NCBI GenBank assembly: GCA_016861105.1
Contig: BOKS01000005.1
Coordinates: forward strand, 62,001 to 126,000
Length of the DNA stretch: 64,000 nucleotides
Source of the DNA: Betaproteobacteria bacterium
Lineage (GTDB): Bacteria; Pseudomonadota; Gammaproteobacteria; Burkholderiales; Casimicrobiaceae
Direction: 5' to 3'
A model generated the notes under the pieces. The model did not search any database and had not been told where the DNA came from. It was given only the letters and a program-made list of their open reading frames with translations. Positions 26,901-39,044 of the stretch are shown one piece after another (position 1 is the first letter of the stretch; each line of letters begins with the position of its first letter). The position numbers and the translations under genes were made by a program.

Positions 26901-27542
26901 ACCAAGGCGGTGACGGCGCCGTTCGCGCTGCTCTCCGCCGCCTTCGGCGGCGGCGAGGAACTGTCCACGCTCGACTTCGCGGCCGGAAGCGACGCGCTCG
27001 ACGCCGCGGCGGGCAAGCGCATCGACACGCTCGGCAAGGCGCTCGTCGAGCGCCCCGGCCTCAAGCTCGACATCGCGGGCGGCGCCGATGCGTCGGCCGA
27101 CGGCGACGCGCTGCGCCGCGCCGCCGTCGAGCGCGCGTTGCGCACCGAGAAGATGAAGGCGCTCGCCGCCGAGGGCAAGGCGCCGGCGTCGCTCGACGAG
27201 GTCGCCGTCGCCGCCGACGAGCGCGAGCGCTGGCTCGCGGCCGCCTATCGCGCCTCGTCGCTCGCGGAGCGGCCGCGCGACGCGGCCGGTGCCCTGCAGG
27301 AAGTCCCGCCCGCGCAGATGGAAGCGATCATGGCCGCCGGCACGGCCGTCGACGACGAGGCGCTGCGCCGGCTCGCGACGCGCCGCGCGCAGGCCGTCAA
27401 GGACGCGCTGGTGGCGCGGGGCGTCGCCGGCGAACGGCTGTTCCTGGTCGCCCCGCAGATCGCCCCGGAGCCCGGCGGCGGCGACGCGAAGGCCGCATCC
27501 GGGCCGCGCGCGCCCGCGCGCGTCGACCTCGCGCTGCGCTGA
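23976..27542 (+). CDS. DUF748 (AsmA-like) envelope protein
   Basis: A 1188-residue protein with one N-terminal transmembrane segment (about residues 20-41), then a long periplasmic region of AsmA/DUF748-type repeats. Typical phrases are VRGLAIADREGPVPLLAVDEL near the start and VENRKLEAKNRLVLDQLTFG and KDARGVIDIDLPIVGSIDDP near residue 900. The last 200 residues hold an OmpA-like or related segment starting STLDFAAGSDAL. Relatives bridge the periplasm and are linked to lipid transport or envelope integrity. I chose ATG 23976; an upstream in-frame GTG at 23937 is possible. A -10-like TAGAAT sits at 23924-23929, overlapping the previous stop codon. Confidence 0.85.
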   Translation: MPAPSASPPPPPARRRWLRRIAYAAGAVALLVVVAWLAVPPIVRSQLESRLTEALGRATTVEAVAFDPFALRITVRGLAIADREGPVPLLAVDELAAGVSPASLWRWAPVLDAVRLVRPRVHVARDERGRYNVADLIERARAAPEGPPPRFSLNNIEVDAGTVAFDDRQAGRRHEVAALDVAIPFLSSLPYQTEIVVVPRLAGVLDGARFALAGSTLPFAERREATLDVDLDALPLARYVAYLPARPAYDLADGTLTTRLSIAFVEDAAAGRRLEVRGSLRLDDVAIRRRDGSPLVGAEHVAVSLDRVSVLGREARVASVFVEAPRVAVVRRADGTLELAQPLFAAPAREAGSPATPAAAAPAWFVSLAKLEVARGIVALADETSGFRSTLVDVALEASNLTSRRGDKAQAKLAFVTDDRIASFAAEAEVEPLVPAATGRFALGKFSLPLLFPYYREALAVDVQKGSLDLAARFVLHPDGRLVLDQGDAAIGDLRLALPGQKAPLWRIPTLGARGVEVDVAARRVTMEEAHSRDASLRIVREPDGTLEMARFLRAGGPAAGAGAEPWTVLARKLVIEGASIDALDRVPDPDVRLAVRGLDATIADLSSAPAATSRWSVRARVGERGRLAFTGPLTAQPFALSGTLDASGLALATVRPYVEPHVNVVVTEGTLAARGRFAVAAPAGGPLRATWRGSVSVGDFAALDKPTSSDLARWKSLALEDLDVATTPFRASVARIALDEFFARAIVYPDATVNLARLLTPGESPEPAPGARPAAQPAAPGSVEGLPVSIGRIELRRGRVDFTDLFVQPNYAADLTDVAGSVSTLSREQAGDVALAARVAGSSPVEVQGRIHPFAPALSLDLAGRARDIDLPPLSPYAVKYAGYGIEKGKLTFDVRYVVENRKLEAKNRLVLDQLTFGPRVESPTATKLPVLLAVALLKDARGVIDIDLPIVGSIDDPQFSVGGLIVRVIVNLITKAVTAPFALLSAAFGGGEELSTLDFAAGSDALDAAAGKRIDTLGKALVERPGLKLDIAGGADASADGDALRRAAVERALRTEKMKALAAEGKAPASLDEVAVAADERERWLAAAYRASSLAERPRDAAGALQEVPPAQMEAIMAAGTAVDDEALRRLATRRAQAVKDALVARGVAGERLFLVAPQIAPEPGGGDAKAASGPRAPARVDLALR

Positions 27543-27560
27543 GCGTCGCGCCCGCGCACA

Positions 27561-27609
27561 GGGCGCCTGTTCACGCGCCGGACGCGCGCGCCGGCGGCGC
27601 GAACGGGCC

Positions 27610-27612
<3 letters not shown>
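27561..27612. terminator. Palindrome between convergent DUF748 and uvrA genes
   Basis: The left arm GGGCGCCTGTTCACGCGCCG (27561-27580) pairs imperfectly with 27592-27610. On the minus strand the element begins with the uvrA stop codon: TAGGGCCCGTTCGCGCC. It shares the CCTGTTCACGC core and the stop-codon position with the tauC palindrome. It is suited to terminate both convergent transcripts. Confidence 0.6.
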
Positions 27613-30507
<2,895 letters not shown>

Positions 30508-30597
30508 GCAGTGCGAGCGCCGCGGGGCGCCGCCCCTCGTCCGCGGGCGGCGCGCGGGGCTCGGCCATCCGGACGAGTCGTGACAGGCGAACCTGTT

Positions 30598-30605
30598 ACT
30601 ATACT
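30598..30605. promoter_or_regulatory. Overlapping divergent -10 elements for uvrA and the MFS gene
   Basis: TATACT at 30600-30605 reads rightward to the MFS ATG at 30646. TATAGT (plus-strand ACTATA, 30598-30603) reads leftward toward uvrA. The two hexamers overlap by four bases, so polymerases for the two directions should compete. The 138-base gap has no gene. Confidence 0.45.
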
Positions 30606-30645
30606 GCGTTTCGATCGCTCGTTCCCAGCACGACCTTCCTCCACG

Positions 30646-31884
30646 ATGCAAGCGAAGTCCGCACCGGGCACCGCGGCGGTGCGGATGACGCCCGGGGAAC
30701 GCCGGGCCACGGCAGGCCTGGCCGGCATCTACGGGCTGCGCATGCTGGGGATGTTCATCATCCTGCCGGTGTTCGCGCTGTACGCGGAGACGCTGCCCGG
30801 AGGCACCGACAAGACGCTCGTCGGCATCGCGCTCGGCGCCTACGGCCTCACGCAGGCGCTGCTGCAGGTGCCGTTCGGCTGGGCGTCCGACCGCTACGGG
30901 CGCAAGCGCGCGATCGTGTCCGGCTTGCTGCTGTTCGCGCTCGGCAGCTTCGTCGCCGCGTGGGCGCCGGACATCGTCTGGACGATCGTCGGGCGGGCAC
31001 TGCAGGGCGCGGGGGCGGTGTCCGCGGCCGTGCTCGCGCTCACCGCCGACCTCACGCGCGACAGCGTGCGCACCACGGCGATGGCGGTGATCGGGATGAC
31101 GATCGGCGCGACGTTCGCGCTGTCGCTGATCGCGGGGCCCGTGCTGAAGGTGTGGATCGGAGTGCCGGGCATCTTCGCGATGACCGGCGTGCTCGCCCTC
31201 GCGGCGATCGCCGCGCTGCGCTGGGCGGTCCCCGACGTCGCGACGCCGGCGAGCGCGCCCGCGGACTCGGGAGTGTCGGCCTTCCGCCGCGTCGCCGCCG
31301 ACGGCCAGCTGGCGCGCCTCAACTACGGCATCTTCGCGCTGCACGCGCTGCTGATGGCGCTGTTCGTGCAGGTCCCCTTCGAGCTGCGCGACGCGGGGCT
31401 CGCCGGCGAGGCGCACTGGAAGGTCTACCTGCCCGTCATCGTCGGCTCCGCGGTGCTGATGTGGCCGGCGCTGCGCTACGCCGACCGGCCGGTGCGGAGC
31501 AAGGCGGTGTTCGTCGTCGCGGTCGCGGTGCTGGCGCTGGGCCAGGCCGTGCTCGCGGTGGCGGGCGCGCGCCTGTGGCCGCTGATCGCGGGCCTGGTCG
31601 TGTTCTTCACGGCCTTCAACCTGCTCGAGGCGGTGCTGCCGTCGCTCGTGTCCAAGTACGCGCCGCGCGCGCTCAAGGGCACCGCCGTGGGCGTCTACTC
31701 GAGCGTGCAGTTCCTGGGCACGTTCGTCGGCGCCGCCGCGGGCGGCTGGCTCGCGCAGCACAGCGGGCCGGCCGCGGTCTTCGGCTTCGGCATCGTGCTC
31801 ACGCTCCTGTGGCTCGCCGCGAGCGCGACGATGACGCCGCCGCCCGCGCTGCGGCCCGGCAACTACTCGATGGGAGAAACCTGA
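30646..31884 (+). CDS. Major facilitator superfamily transporter (drug-resistance-like)
   Basis: A 412-residue MFS protein with about twelve helices. Motif [15 protein letters not shown] follows helix 2, and a motif-C-like region [14 protein letters not shown] lies in helix 5, pointing to a drug:proton antiporter-like member. The start ATG gives a short hydrophilic N-terminus before the first helix ([13 protein letters not shown]). Its stop overlaps the ssb start (TGATG), so ssb is translationally coupled to it. The substrate is unknown. Confidence 0.85.
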   Translation: MQAKSAPGTAAVRMTPGERRATAGLAGIYGLRMLGMFIILPVFALYAETLPGGTDKTLVGIALGAYGLTQALLQVPFGWASDRYGRKRAIVSGLLLFALGSFVAAWAPDIVWTIVGRALQGAGAVSAAVLALTADLTRDSVRTTAMAVIGMTIGATFALSLIAGPVLKVWIGVPGIFAMTGVLALAAIAALRWAVPDVATPASAPADSGVSAFRRVAADGQLARLNYGIFALHALLMALFVQVPFELRDAGLAGEAHWKVYLPVIVGSAVLMWPALRYADRPVRSKAVFVVAVAVLALGQAVLAVAGARLWPLIAGLVVFFTAFNLLEAVLPSLVSKYAPRALKGTAVGVYSSVQFLGTFVGAAAGGWLAQHSGPAAVFGFGIVLTLLWLAASATMTPPPALRPGNYSMGET

Positions 31885-32384
31885 TGGCCTCGGTGAACAA
31901 AGTCATCCTGCTCGGCAACCTCGGGCGCGACCCCGAGACGCGCTACACCACCGGCGGCGATGCCGTCACCAACCTGTCCATCGCCACGTCCGAGCAGTGG
32001 AAGGACAAGAGCGGCGAGAAGCAGGAGCGCACCGAGTGGCACCGCGTGGTGCTGTTCGGGCGCCAGGCGGAGATCGCGGGCGAGTACCTGAAGAAGGGCC
32101 GCTCGGTCTACATCGAGGGCCGCCTGCAGACGCGCAAGTACACCGACAAGGACGGCGTCGAGAAGTACTCGACCGAGATCGTCGCCGACCGCATGCAGCT
32201 CATCGGCAGCGGACGCGATGCCGGCGGCGGCGGGGGCGGCGGCGACGCCGACTTCGAGCGCGGCGGGGGCGGCGGGGGCGGCAGTCAGCGGCGCGGCGGA
32301 GGCGGCGGGGGCAGCGGCGGCGGCGCGCCGGGCGGCGCCGGGCGCAAGACTGCAGACGACTTCGACGACGACATCCCGTTCTGA
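31884..32384 (+). CDS. ssb: Single-stranded DNA-binding protein
   Basis: A 166-residue SSB. The OB-fold covers about residues 1-110, starting [21 protein letters not shown] Gly-rich flexible linker follows. The acidic tip DDDIPF recruits repair and replication partners. It binds as a tetramer to single-stranded DNA. Coupling to the MFS gene and divergence from uvrA are noted above. A strong hairpin lies beyond the stop. Confidence 0.97.
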   Translation: MASVNKVILLGNLGRDPETRYTTGGDAVTNLSIATSEQWKDKSGEKQERTEWHRVVLFGRQAEIAGEYLKKGRSVYIEGRLQTRKYTDKDGVEKYSTEIVADRMQLIGSGRDAGGGGGGGDADFERGGGGGGGSQRRGGGGGGSGGGAPGGAGRKTADDFDDDIPF

Positions 32385-32464
32385 CCGCGGCGGCCGGCGA
32401 ACGCGCCGCCGCGCGCGCGATCGCGCGATCGCCGACGGCGATGCCGCCGGCGGGCGCTGCGGCC

Positions 32465-32486
32465 GGCGCCCGCTCGCGCGGGCGCC
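32465..32486. terminator. Hairpin between ssb and the convergent exported-protein gene
   Basis: GGCGCCCGC (32465-32473) pairs perfectly with GCGGGCGCC (32478-32486) over a TCGC loop, and flanking GGCC bases extend the stem. It sits between two convergent stop codons and can serve both. Confidence 0.55.
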
Positions 32487-32496
32487 GGTCCGGCCG

Positions 32497-32952
32497 TCAC
32501 TTCTTGAGGTCGATCTGCAGCCCGGAGAGGTCGAGTGCGAGCTCGAGCCCGATCTGCTTGCCCTTGACCTTGATCTGGACGCCCTTCGAGTTCTTGAGGT
32601 CGGCCACCTTGTCGCCGCCCGCGACGGCGTAGCCCGCCTGCGCCGCGGTGTACGTGCCGGCGATGTCGCCCACGTTCTTCAGGTTGAACACCTCGCCGAC
32701 GAGTTCCGCCTTCGACGCGCCGATGGTCGCGCCGAGGCTGACGCCGCCGATGGTGAGGGGGTACTTCTGCCCCTTGTAGGTGAGCGTCCCCGACCCGCCG
32801 CTCGCGCCGACGATGAAGCCGGCCTTGAAGATCTCGAGCTCGATCGTCGCGTCCGCGGCCTGCGCGGGCAGCGCGGCGAACAGCGACGTGGCACCGATCG
32901 CCAGCGCCGCGGCGCGGGCGACGAACATCCGTCGTGCATTGGCAATGCGCAT
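32497..32952 (-). CDS. Exported protein of unknown function (possibly DUF1134/EipA-like)
   Basis: A 151-residue protein with a clear signal peptide (MRIANARRMFVARAAALAIG, cleavage after PAQA at about residue 32). The mature part is a Gly/Ala-rich beta-type domain with phrases GFIVGASGGSGTLTYKGQKY and GGVSLGATIGASKAEL. The texture resembles exported DUF1134/EipA-like proteins, but I am not sure of the family. Ala-Gly repeats around AGTYTAAQAGYAVAGG suggest a regular beta structure. The start at 32952 is chosen because it gives the signal peptide; the frame is open to 33111. Confidence 0.75.
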   Translation of the reverse strand: MRIANARRMFVARAAALAIGATSLFAALPAQAADATIELEIFKAGFIVGASGGSGTLTYKGQKYPLTIGGVSLGATIGASKAELVGEVFNLKNVGDIAGTYTAAQAGYAVAGGDKVADLKNSKGVQIKVKGKQIGLELALDLSGLQIDLKK

Positions 32953-33052
32953 GCTCTTCTCCTTGTCGTCGTGAACGGCGCCGGGGTTGGATTCGGCACA
33001 GCGACCGGCGCCGCTGCTGCTATCGTCGCACGAACGCGGCGGCACGCCGATG

Positions 33053-34201
33053 CTATTCCGGTGGACAGGCGCACACCAGCGCCGGCGCGGCGGGCCCGGC
33101 GATTCCGGCAACCTGCGGCACCGCCGCGATCACGCCGCCCCCGAGGCAGACCTCGCCGTCGTACAGCACGAGGTACTGTCCCGGCGTGGGTGCCCACTGC
33201 GGCGCGTCGAATGCCGCCTCCAGGTCGTCGCCGCGACGCTGCACGACGCACGGCGCGTCGGGCATGCGGTAGCGCGTCTTCGCGCCCAGCCGCGCCGGAA
33301 GCGGGGGCGCTTCGCCGGCGATCCAGTGCGGCTCGAGCGCGTCGACCGTGCGCCGGTACAGCAGCGGGTGGTCGTGGCCCTGGACGACGACCAGCGCGTT
33401 GCGGGCGGAATCCTTGCCCGCGACGAACCACGGCGCGCCGGCGCCGCCGCGCGTGCCCCCGATGCCCAGCCCCTGCCGCTGGCCCAGCGTGTAGTACGCG
33501 AGCCCGTCGTGGCGGCCGATCTCGACGCCTTCCGGCGTCACCATCGGGCCCGGCTCGCGCGGCAGGTAGCGCGCGAGGAACTCGCGGAACGGGCGCTCGC
33601 CGATGAAGCAGATGCCGGTCGAGTCCTTCTTCGCCCACGTGGGGATGCCCTCGCGCCGCGCGATCGCACGCACGTCGCGCTTGTGCAGGCCGCCGAGCGG
33701 GAACAGCACCGGGCCGAGCTGCGCCTGCGTGAGCCGGTGCAGGAAGTAGCTCTGGTCCTTGGCCGCGTCGGCCCCCTTCAGCACCTCGACCGCGCCGTCC
33801 CGTGCGCTGCGCACGCGCGCGTAGTGGCCGGTCGCGATGCGGTCGGCGCCCAGCGCCAGCGCGTGGTCGAGGAACGCGGCGAACTTGATCTCGCTGTTGC
33901 AGAGCACGTCCGGGTTGGGCGTACGTCCTGCGCGGTACTCGCGCAGGAAGTGCGCGAACACGCGGTCCCGGTACTCGGCGGCGAAGCTGACCGCCTCCAG
34001 TTCGATGCCGACGACGTCGGCCACGCTCGCCGCGTCGACCAGGTCCGCGCGGGAGGTGCAGTGCTCGTCGGTGTCGTCGTCCTCCCAGTTCTTCATGAAC
34101 ACGCCGACGACCTCGAAGCCCTGCTGCTTCAGCAGCCAGGCGGCCACCGACGAGTCCACGCCGCCGGACATGCCGACGACGACCCTCTTGCGGCGCCTCA
34201 T
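33053..34201 (-). CDS. mnmA: tRNA-specific 2-thiouridylase MnmA
   Basis: A 382-residue PP-loop enzyme that makes 2-thiouridine at the wobble U34 of Lys, Glu and Gln tRNAs. The PP-loop is [15 protein letters not shown] near residue 10. The two catalytic cysteines are in [14 protein letters not shown] and [12 protein letters not shown]. The C-terminal beta-barrel domain ends with [11 protein letters not shown]. The start overlaps the stop of the upstream NUDIX gene (ATGA), so the two are translationally coupled. Confidence 0.96.
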   Translation of the reverse strand: MRRRKRVVVGMSGGVDSSVAAWLLKQQGFEVVGVFMKNWEDDDTDEHCTSRADLVDAASVADVVGIELEAVSFAAEYRDRVFAHFLREYRAGRTPNPDVLCNSEIKFAAFLDHALALGADRIATGHYARVRSARDGAVEVLKGADAAKDQSYFLHRLTQAQLGPVLFPLGGLHKRDVRAIARREGIPTWAKKDSTGICFIGERPFREFLARYLPREPGPMVTPEGVEIGRHDGLAYYTLGQRQGLGIGGTRGGAGAPWFVAGKDSARNALVVVQGHDHPLLYRRTVDALEPHWIAGEAPPLPARLGAKTRYRMPDAPCVVQRRGDDLEAAFDAPQWAPTPGQYLVLYDGEVCLGGGVIAAVPQVAGIAGPAAPALVCACPPE

Positions 34202-34680
34202 CGTCGCGCCTCGCCGGGCGTGCCGCCGACGTCCTGCACGATGTCGACGGGCCAGCGCCGCCCGGCGCGATAGTCGTGGATGCAGCGCAGCACCAGCGGG
34301 CTGCGATGCTCGGCGCGCCGCGCCGCGATCTCCTCGTAGCCGAGCCAGAGCGAGTCGACGATGCCCTCGTCGAGCGCGCGTCCGCGAACCTCGGCGAGCG
34401 CGCGGGCGGCGAACGCGAAGCGCACGAACGTCTCCCCGTTGTCGGGCGCTTCCCAGCGATAGATGCCGACGAGCGCGAAAGGCTCGACGCGCCAGGCGGT
34501 CTCCTCGAGCGCCTCCCGCGCCGCGCCGTCCGCCAGCGACTCCCCGGGCTCCAGGTGGCCCGCGGGCTGGTTGAGCCGCAGGCCGTGATCCGTCTCCTCG
34601 CGCACGAGCAGGTAGCGGCCGTCGCGCTCGACGATGGCCGCCACCGTCACGGCCGGACGGGCGGAAGGCGACTTGTCCAT
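34198..34680 (-). CDS. NUDIX hydrolase (NudJ-like)
   Basis: A 160-residue NUDIX protein. The Nudix box is [20 protein letters not shown], with matching surrounding residues. The N-terminus has the [15 protein letters not shown] strand. Coupling to mnmA and overall form suggest the NudJ type, a phosphatase of thiamine-PP-like and nucleotide pyrophosphates. The substrate is inferred from family. The ATG at 34680 is the family start; the longer open frame to 35163 runs through intergenic sequence and another gene. Confidence 0.88.
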   Translation of the reverse strand: MDKSPSARPAVTVAAIVERDGRYLLVREETDHGLRLNQPAGHLEPGESLADGAAREALEETAWRVEPFALVGIYRWEAPDNGETFVRFAFAARALAEVRGRALDEGIVDSLWLGYEEIAARRAEHRSPLVLRCIHDYRAGRRWPVDIVQDVGGTPGEARR

Positions 34681-34823
34681 GGCGTCATTCTGACAGCGGG
34701 CGCGCGGCCCGGTGCCCGTAGCGCGACGGCGGGCCCCGGTGCGCAGGAACGCGAACGCCGCGTCCGGACGGGCCCGCGGCGTTCGTCGTGGGATGCGGGC
34801 CGCCTGCGCCGGCCCGCGTGCGA

Positions 34824-35090
34824 TCACTTCTTCGCTGCTTCCTTCTTCGGCTCTTCCTTCTTGGCCGCGGGCGCCGCGGCGGGGGCCGCCGCCGGCGTCG
34901 CCGCCGGGGCTGCGGCCGGCGTCGCTGCCGGAGCGGCGGCCGGGGCGGCCGCAGGTGCGTCCTTCTTGGCTTCCTTCTTCGCTTCCTTCTTCGGCTCTTC
35001 CTTCTTGGCGGCGGGGGCCGCGGTTTGCGCGAAGGCAGCCGACGAGACGGCGAAGACGCCGGCGACCAGGGTGGCGAGCAGCTTGTTCAT
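34824..35090 (-). CDS. Small exported Lys/Glu- and Ala/Pro-rich protein
   Basis: An 88-residue protein with a signal peptide MNKLLATLVAGVFAVSSAAF cut after AFA. The mature chain is low complexity: AAKKEEPKKEAKKEAKKDAP, a run of APAA/TPAA repeats, then KKEEPKKEAAKK again. The charged blocks are near copies of each other. Similar low-complexity exported proteins occur in betaproteobacteria, but I do not know a function. A small GGCCCGC/GCGGGCC hairpin lies downstream near 34780. The 211 bases upstream hold an AT-rich patch (TTGACAATATTACG, about 35242) that may be a promoter region. Confidence 0.65.
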   Translation of the reverse strand: MNKLLATLVAGVFAVSSAAFAQTAAPAAKKEEPKKEAKKEAKKDAPAAAPAAAPAATPAAAPAATPAAAPAAAPAAKKEEPKKEAAKK

Positions 35091-35301
35091 CGAGTTCGTT
35101 CCTCAGGTGTTGATGGGTGCGGGTGCGGTCGTGGTCCGGCCGCCGCGACCGGCGCCGTGTCAATGAATTTCCGGCATTGCCGGCGTTCGTCCAACCGGAC
35201 TGGTGGACCGCCTGCCCTCAACGCGGTACGTGGTACGCCGGTTGACAATATTACGTACACGACGGCCGCCTGCGCGCCGCCGGGCGCCCGATGCACGGAC
35301 C

Positions 35302-36009
35302 TCAGGGAGGGACGGTCCCGCCGTCCAGCGGCATCTCGCGCTGCAGCCACTCGCGGATCAGCGGCACGGTGACCGGGCGCTTGCGCGCGAGCGACAGGGC
35401 GTCCAGCGCGACCACGGCCCGTGCCAGCGAGGCCATGTCGCGGCGGCCGTGGGCCAGCAGGTAGGCGATGGCGTCGCCGGACAGTTCGAAGCCGCGGCGG
35501 CGGGCGAATGCCGCCAGGGCGGCCGGCTTCGCGTCGTCGGCCAGGGCCGCGACCTCGTAGACGAGCCCCCAGCCGAGCCGCGTGCGCAGGTCCTCGCGCA
35601 GCGGGAGCGCCGCGGGTGGCGCCGCCGCCGCGATCGCGAGCTGGCCGTCGCAGGCCGCGAGCGCGTTGTAGAGGGTGAACAGGCGTCCCTGCGCCGCGGC
35701 GTCCGCCGCCTCGACGTCGTCGACGGCGACCAGCGCCCGCGCGCCCGGCGGCGGTGCGGCGGACACCTGCGAGGGCTGCCCGCAGACCGCGACGCCGCGT
35801 CCCGCCGCCGCCGCCGCGGCCGCCATCGCGAGCAGCAGGTGCGTCTTGCCCACGCCCGGCCCGCCCCACAGGACGACCACCGTCTCGTCGAGCTGCCCGG
35901 CGGCGAACCGCTCCAGCGCCTGCGCGACCTCCGCGTTGGGACCCGCGACGAACGTCGCGAACGTCGGCGCCGGCGCCGGCGCCAGCTCGAAGGTCAGCTG
36001 CCGGGGCAC
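35302..36009 (-). CDS. hda: DnaA regulatory inactivator Hda
   Basis: A 235-residue DnaA-like AAA+ protein without the DnaA DNA-binding domain. Walker A is LWGGPGVGKTHLLLA. Walker B is in ALVAVDDVEAAD. The N-terminal QLTFELAPAPAPTF includes the clamp-binding QLxF-type motif (residues 4-7) through which Hda docks on the DNA polymerase beta clamp to stimulate DnaA-ATP hydrolysis. It starts at GTG, one base after the upstream gene's stop. Gene order with the AI-2E permease and purM is typical of betaproteobacteria. Confidence 0.92.
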   Translation of the reverse strand: MPRQLTFELAPAPAPTFATFVAGPNAEVAQALERFAAGQLDETVVVLWGGPGVGKTHLLLAMAAAAAAAGRGVAVCGQPSQVSAAPPPGARALVAVDDVEAADAAAQGRLFTLYNALAACDGQLAIAAAAPPAALPLREDLRTRLGWGLVYEVAALADDAKPAALAAFARRRGFELSGDAIAYLLAHGRRDMASLARAVVALDALSLARKRPVTVPLIREWLQREMPLDGGTVPP

Positions 36010-36010
36010 G

Positions 36011-37174
36011 TCAGTCGCCGTACAGCGGCGATGCGACGTAGGCGGCGCGGACGTGCCGCAGGCCCACGAGCAGGGCCGCCGACACCGGCAGCGCGAGCAG
36101 CACGCCCGCGAACCCGAACAGCTGCCCGAAGGCGAGCAGCGCGAAGATCACGGCCAGCGGATGCAATCCGATCCGATCGCCGACCAGCCACGGCACGAGC
36201 AGGTAGTTCTCGACGAGCTGCCCCACGGCGTACACGCCGGCCACCGCGAGGAAGAACGGCCAGCCGGTCCACTGCAGCAGCGCGGCCACGAGACCGAGCG
36301 CGAGCCCGAGGCCGAAGCCGACGTACGGAATGAACACGAGCAGTCCCGTGAGGACGCCGATCGCCACCGCGTGGTTCAGGCCGACCAGCGACAGGGCGAT
36401 CGCGTAGTAGAGCGCCAGCACGACCATCACCGACGCCTGGCCGCGCAGGAACTCGGCGAGCACCTCGTCGACCTGCTTCGCGACGACGCGCACCTTCGGC
36501 TGCCAGCGGCGCGGAAGCAGGTCGTCGATCCGCGCCACGATGGCGTCCCAGTCGCGCAGCAGGTAGAACATGACCACCGGGATCAGCGCGAGGTTGACCA
36601 GGAGCGACACGAGCAGCGCGCCGCCGCTGCGCACGCCCGACAGGACGCGCAGCCCGACGTCGCGCAGGCTGTCGAGGTTCTCGACGACGAACGCGCGGAG
36701 GGTCGCGACGTCGAGCTCGATCCGCACGTCCAAATGGCGCTCGATCCACGGCACCACCTCGGTCGCGAGCCGGTCGACGAGCTCGGGCAGGCGCTTCGCC
36801 GCGGCCGACGCCTCGGCCTGCACGAGCGGCACGAGCACGAAGAACAGCCCGGTCAGCGCGACGCCGAACAGCAGCACGGTGAGCGTGGTGCCGATCGCCC
36901 GGTGCACGCCGCGGCGCGCCAGCGCGTCGACCAGCGGCGTGCCCAGATAGGCGAGGATCGCGCCGAACAGGAACGGCGTCAGCACCGGCCCGAGCCAGCG
37001 CAGCGCGACGACGACGACGAGCAGCGCGCCGCCGATCCACAGGTAGTGACGCGGCGCGAGCGGCGCGCGCACGGCCGGCGCGGGCGCGACGACGACCGTG
37101 CCGCCCGCGACGGCGTCGACGTCGGGCACGACGGGTGCGACGCCCTCGCCGGGCGCGGGGCGCGGATCGGCCAT
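36011..37174 (-). CDS. AI-2E family transporter (PerM-like permease)
   Basis: A 387-residue membrane protein of the AI-2E/PerM family. Two hydrophobic helices come near residues 45-90, a long hydrophilic loop at about 150-220, then five to six more helices with the signature [20 protein letters not shown]. An N-terminal Pro/Ala-rich cytoplasmic tail is present. Members export small solutes or act in Na+ extrusion; the substrate here is unknown. Its stop is one base from the hda start. The start codon lies beside the purM promoter. Confidence 0.88.
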   Translation of the reverse strand: MADPRPAPGEGVAPVVPDVDAVAGGTVVVAPAPAVRAPLAPRHYLWIGGALLVVVVALRWLGPVLTPFLFGAILAYLGTPLVDALARRGVHRAIGTTLTVLLFGVALTGLFFVLVPLVQAEASAAAKRLPELVDRLATEVVPWIERHLDVRIELDVATLRAFVVENLDSLRDVGLRVLSGVRSGGALLVSLLVNLALIPVVMFYLLRDWDAIVARIDDLLPRRWQPKVRVVAKQVDEVLAEFLRGQASVMVVLALYYAIALSLVGLNHAVAIGVLTGLLVFIPYVGFGLGLALGLVAALLQWTGWPFFLAVAGVYAVGQLVENYLLVPWLVGDRIGLHPLAVIFALLAFGQLFGFAGVLLALPVSAALLVGLRHVRAAYVASPLYGD

Positions 37175-37178
37175 TTGC

Positions 37179-37184
37179 TAGAAT
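37179..37184 (+). promoter_or_regulatory. Probable purM -10 element
   Basis: TAGAAT within TTTGCTAGAATCGC, identical to the metG promoter core. It begins five bases upstream of the divergent AI-2E start codon and about 100 bases before the purM ATG. PurR-type control cannot be judged from sequence. Confidence 0.5.
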
Positions 37185-37284
37185 CGCTGCCTGCACGCGA
37201 AACGGCGAAGCATACCGCGCCGGGCCGGCGAGCTCCAACGCGACGCGTCGCGCCCGCGACACTCCCTTCCGACCCGCCGCACGC

Positions 37285-38340
<1,056 letters not shown>

Positions 38341-38377
38341 CCGCCATTCGCACGCCGCCGCGCGCCGCGCGCTGCCG

Positions 38378-39037
38378 ATGGCGCTGAAGCGCATCACCGT
38401 CCTGCTCTCGGGCCGCGGCAGCAACCTCGCCGCGCTGCTCGCCGCGGCGCGCGCACCTTCGTACCGCGGCGCGGTGACGCACGCGATCGCCAACCGGCCG
38501 CAGGCGAACGGGCTCGCGATCGCGCGCGACCACGGCATCGCGACGTCGGTCGTCGAGCACTCGGCGTTCGCCGCGCGCGAGGACTTCGACGCCGCGCTAG
38601 CCGCGGTAGTCGACGCGAGCGAGCCCGACCTCGTGGTGCTCGCCGGCTTCATGCGGGTGCTGACGCCGGCGTTCGTCGCGCGTTACGAGGGCCGGATGCT
38701 CAACGTCCACCCTTCGCTGCTGCCCGCCTATCCGGGGCTGCACACGCACCGGCGGGCCCTTGCCGACGGCGTCCGGCTGCACGGCTGCACGGTCCACTTC
38801 GTCACGCCGTCGGTCGACGTGGGCCCGATCGTCGCGCAGGCCGCGGTGCCGGTCCGCGACGGCGACGACGAGGCCACGCTCGCCGCGCGCGTGCTCGCCG
38901 AGGAGCACAAGCTGCTCCCCGCGGCCGTCGGCTGGTTCTGCGCCGGGCGGATCGCCCTTCACGGACGGCGCGTCCGCGTGCAGGATGCGCGGATGCCGGA
39001 CGGCGCGTTGCTCGCGCCCTTCCCCGCCCCCACCTGA
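38378..39037 (+). CDS. purN: Phosphoribosylglycinamide formyltransferase
   Basis: A 219-residue GAR transformylase. The N-terminal phosphate loop is LLSGRGSNLAALL. The catalytic motif LNVHPSLLPAYPGLHTH holds the conserved Asn and His, and the partner Asp lies in PSVDVGPIVAQ. It transfers a formyl group from 10-formyl-THF to GAR in purine synthesis. The next gene starts seven bases after its stop. Confidence 0.96.
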   Translation: MALKRITVLLSGRGSNLAALLAAARAPSYRGAVTHAIANRPQANGLAIARDHGIATSVVEHSAFAAREDFDAALAAVVDASEPDLVVLAGFMRVLTPAFVARYEGRMLNVHPSLLPAYPGLHTHRRALADGVRLHGCTVHFVTPSVDVGPIVAQAAVPVRDGDDEATLAARVLAEEHKLLPAAVGWFCAGRIALHGRRVRVQDARMPDGALLAPFPAPT

Positions 39038-39044
39038 CGAAGCC

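Noticed and set aside
30591-30610. LexA/SOS box between uvrA and the MFS-ssb genes
   Set aside because: CTGTTACTATACTGCG has the left half CTGT but not the ACAG right half at the required spacing. SOS control is plausible biologically but not supported by this sequence.
35236-35265. TTGACA at 35242 as a plus-strand promoter
   Set aside because: No -10 lies at proper spacing and no rightward gene follows; it may just be an AT-rich patch upstream of the leftward small gene.
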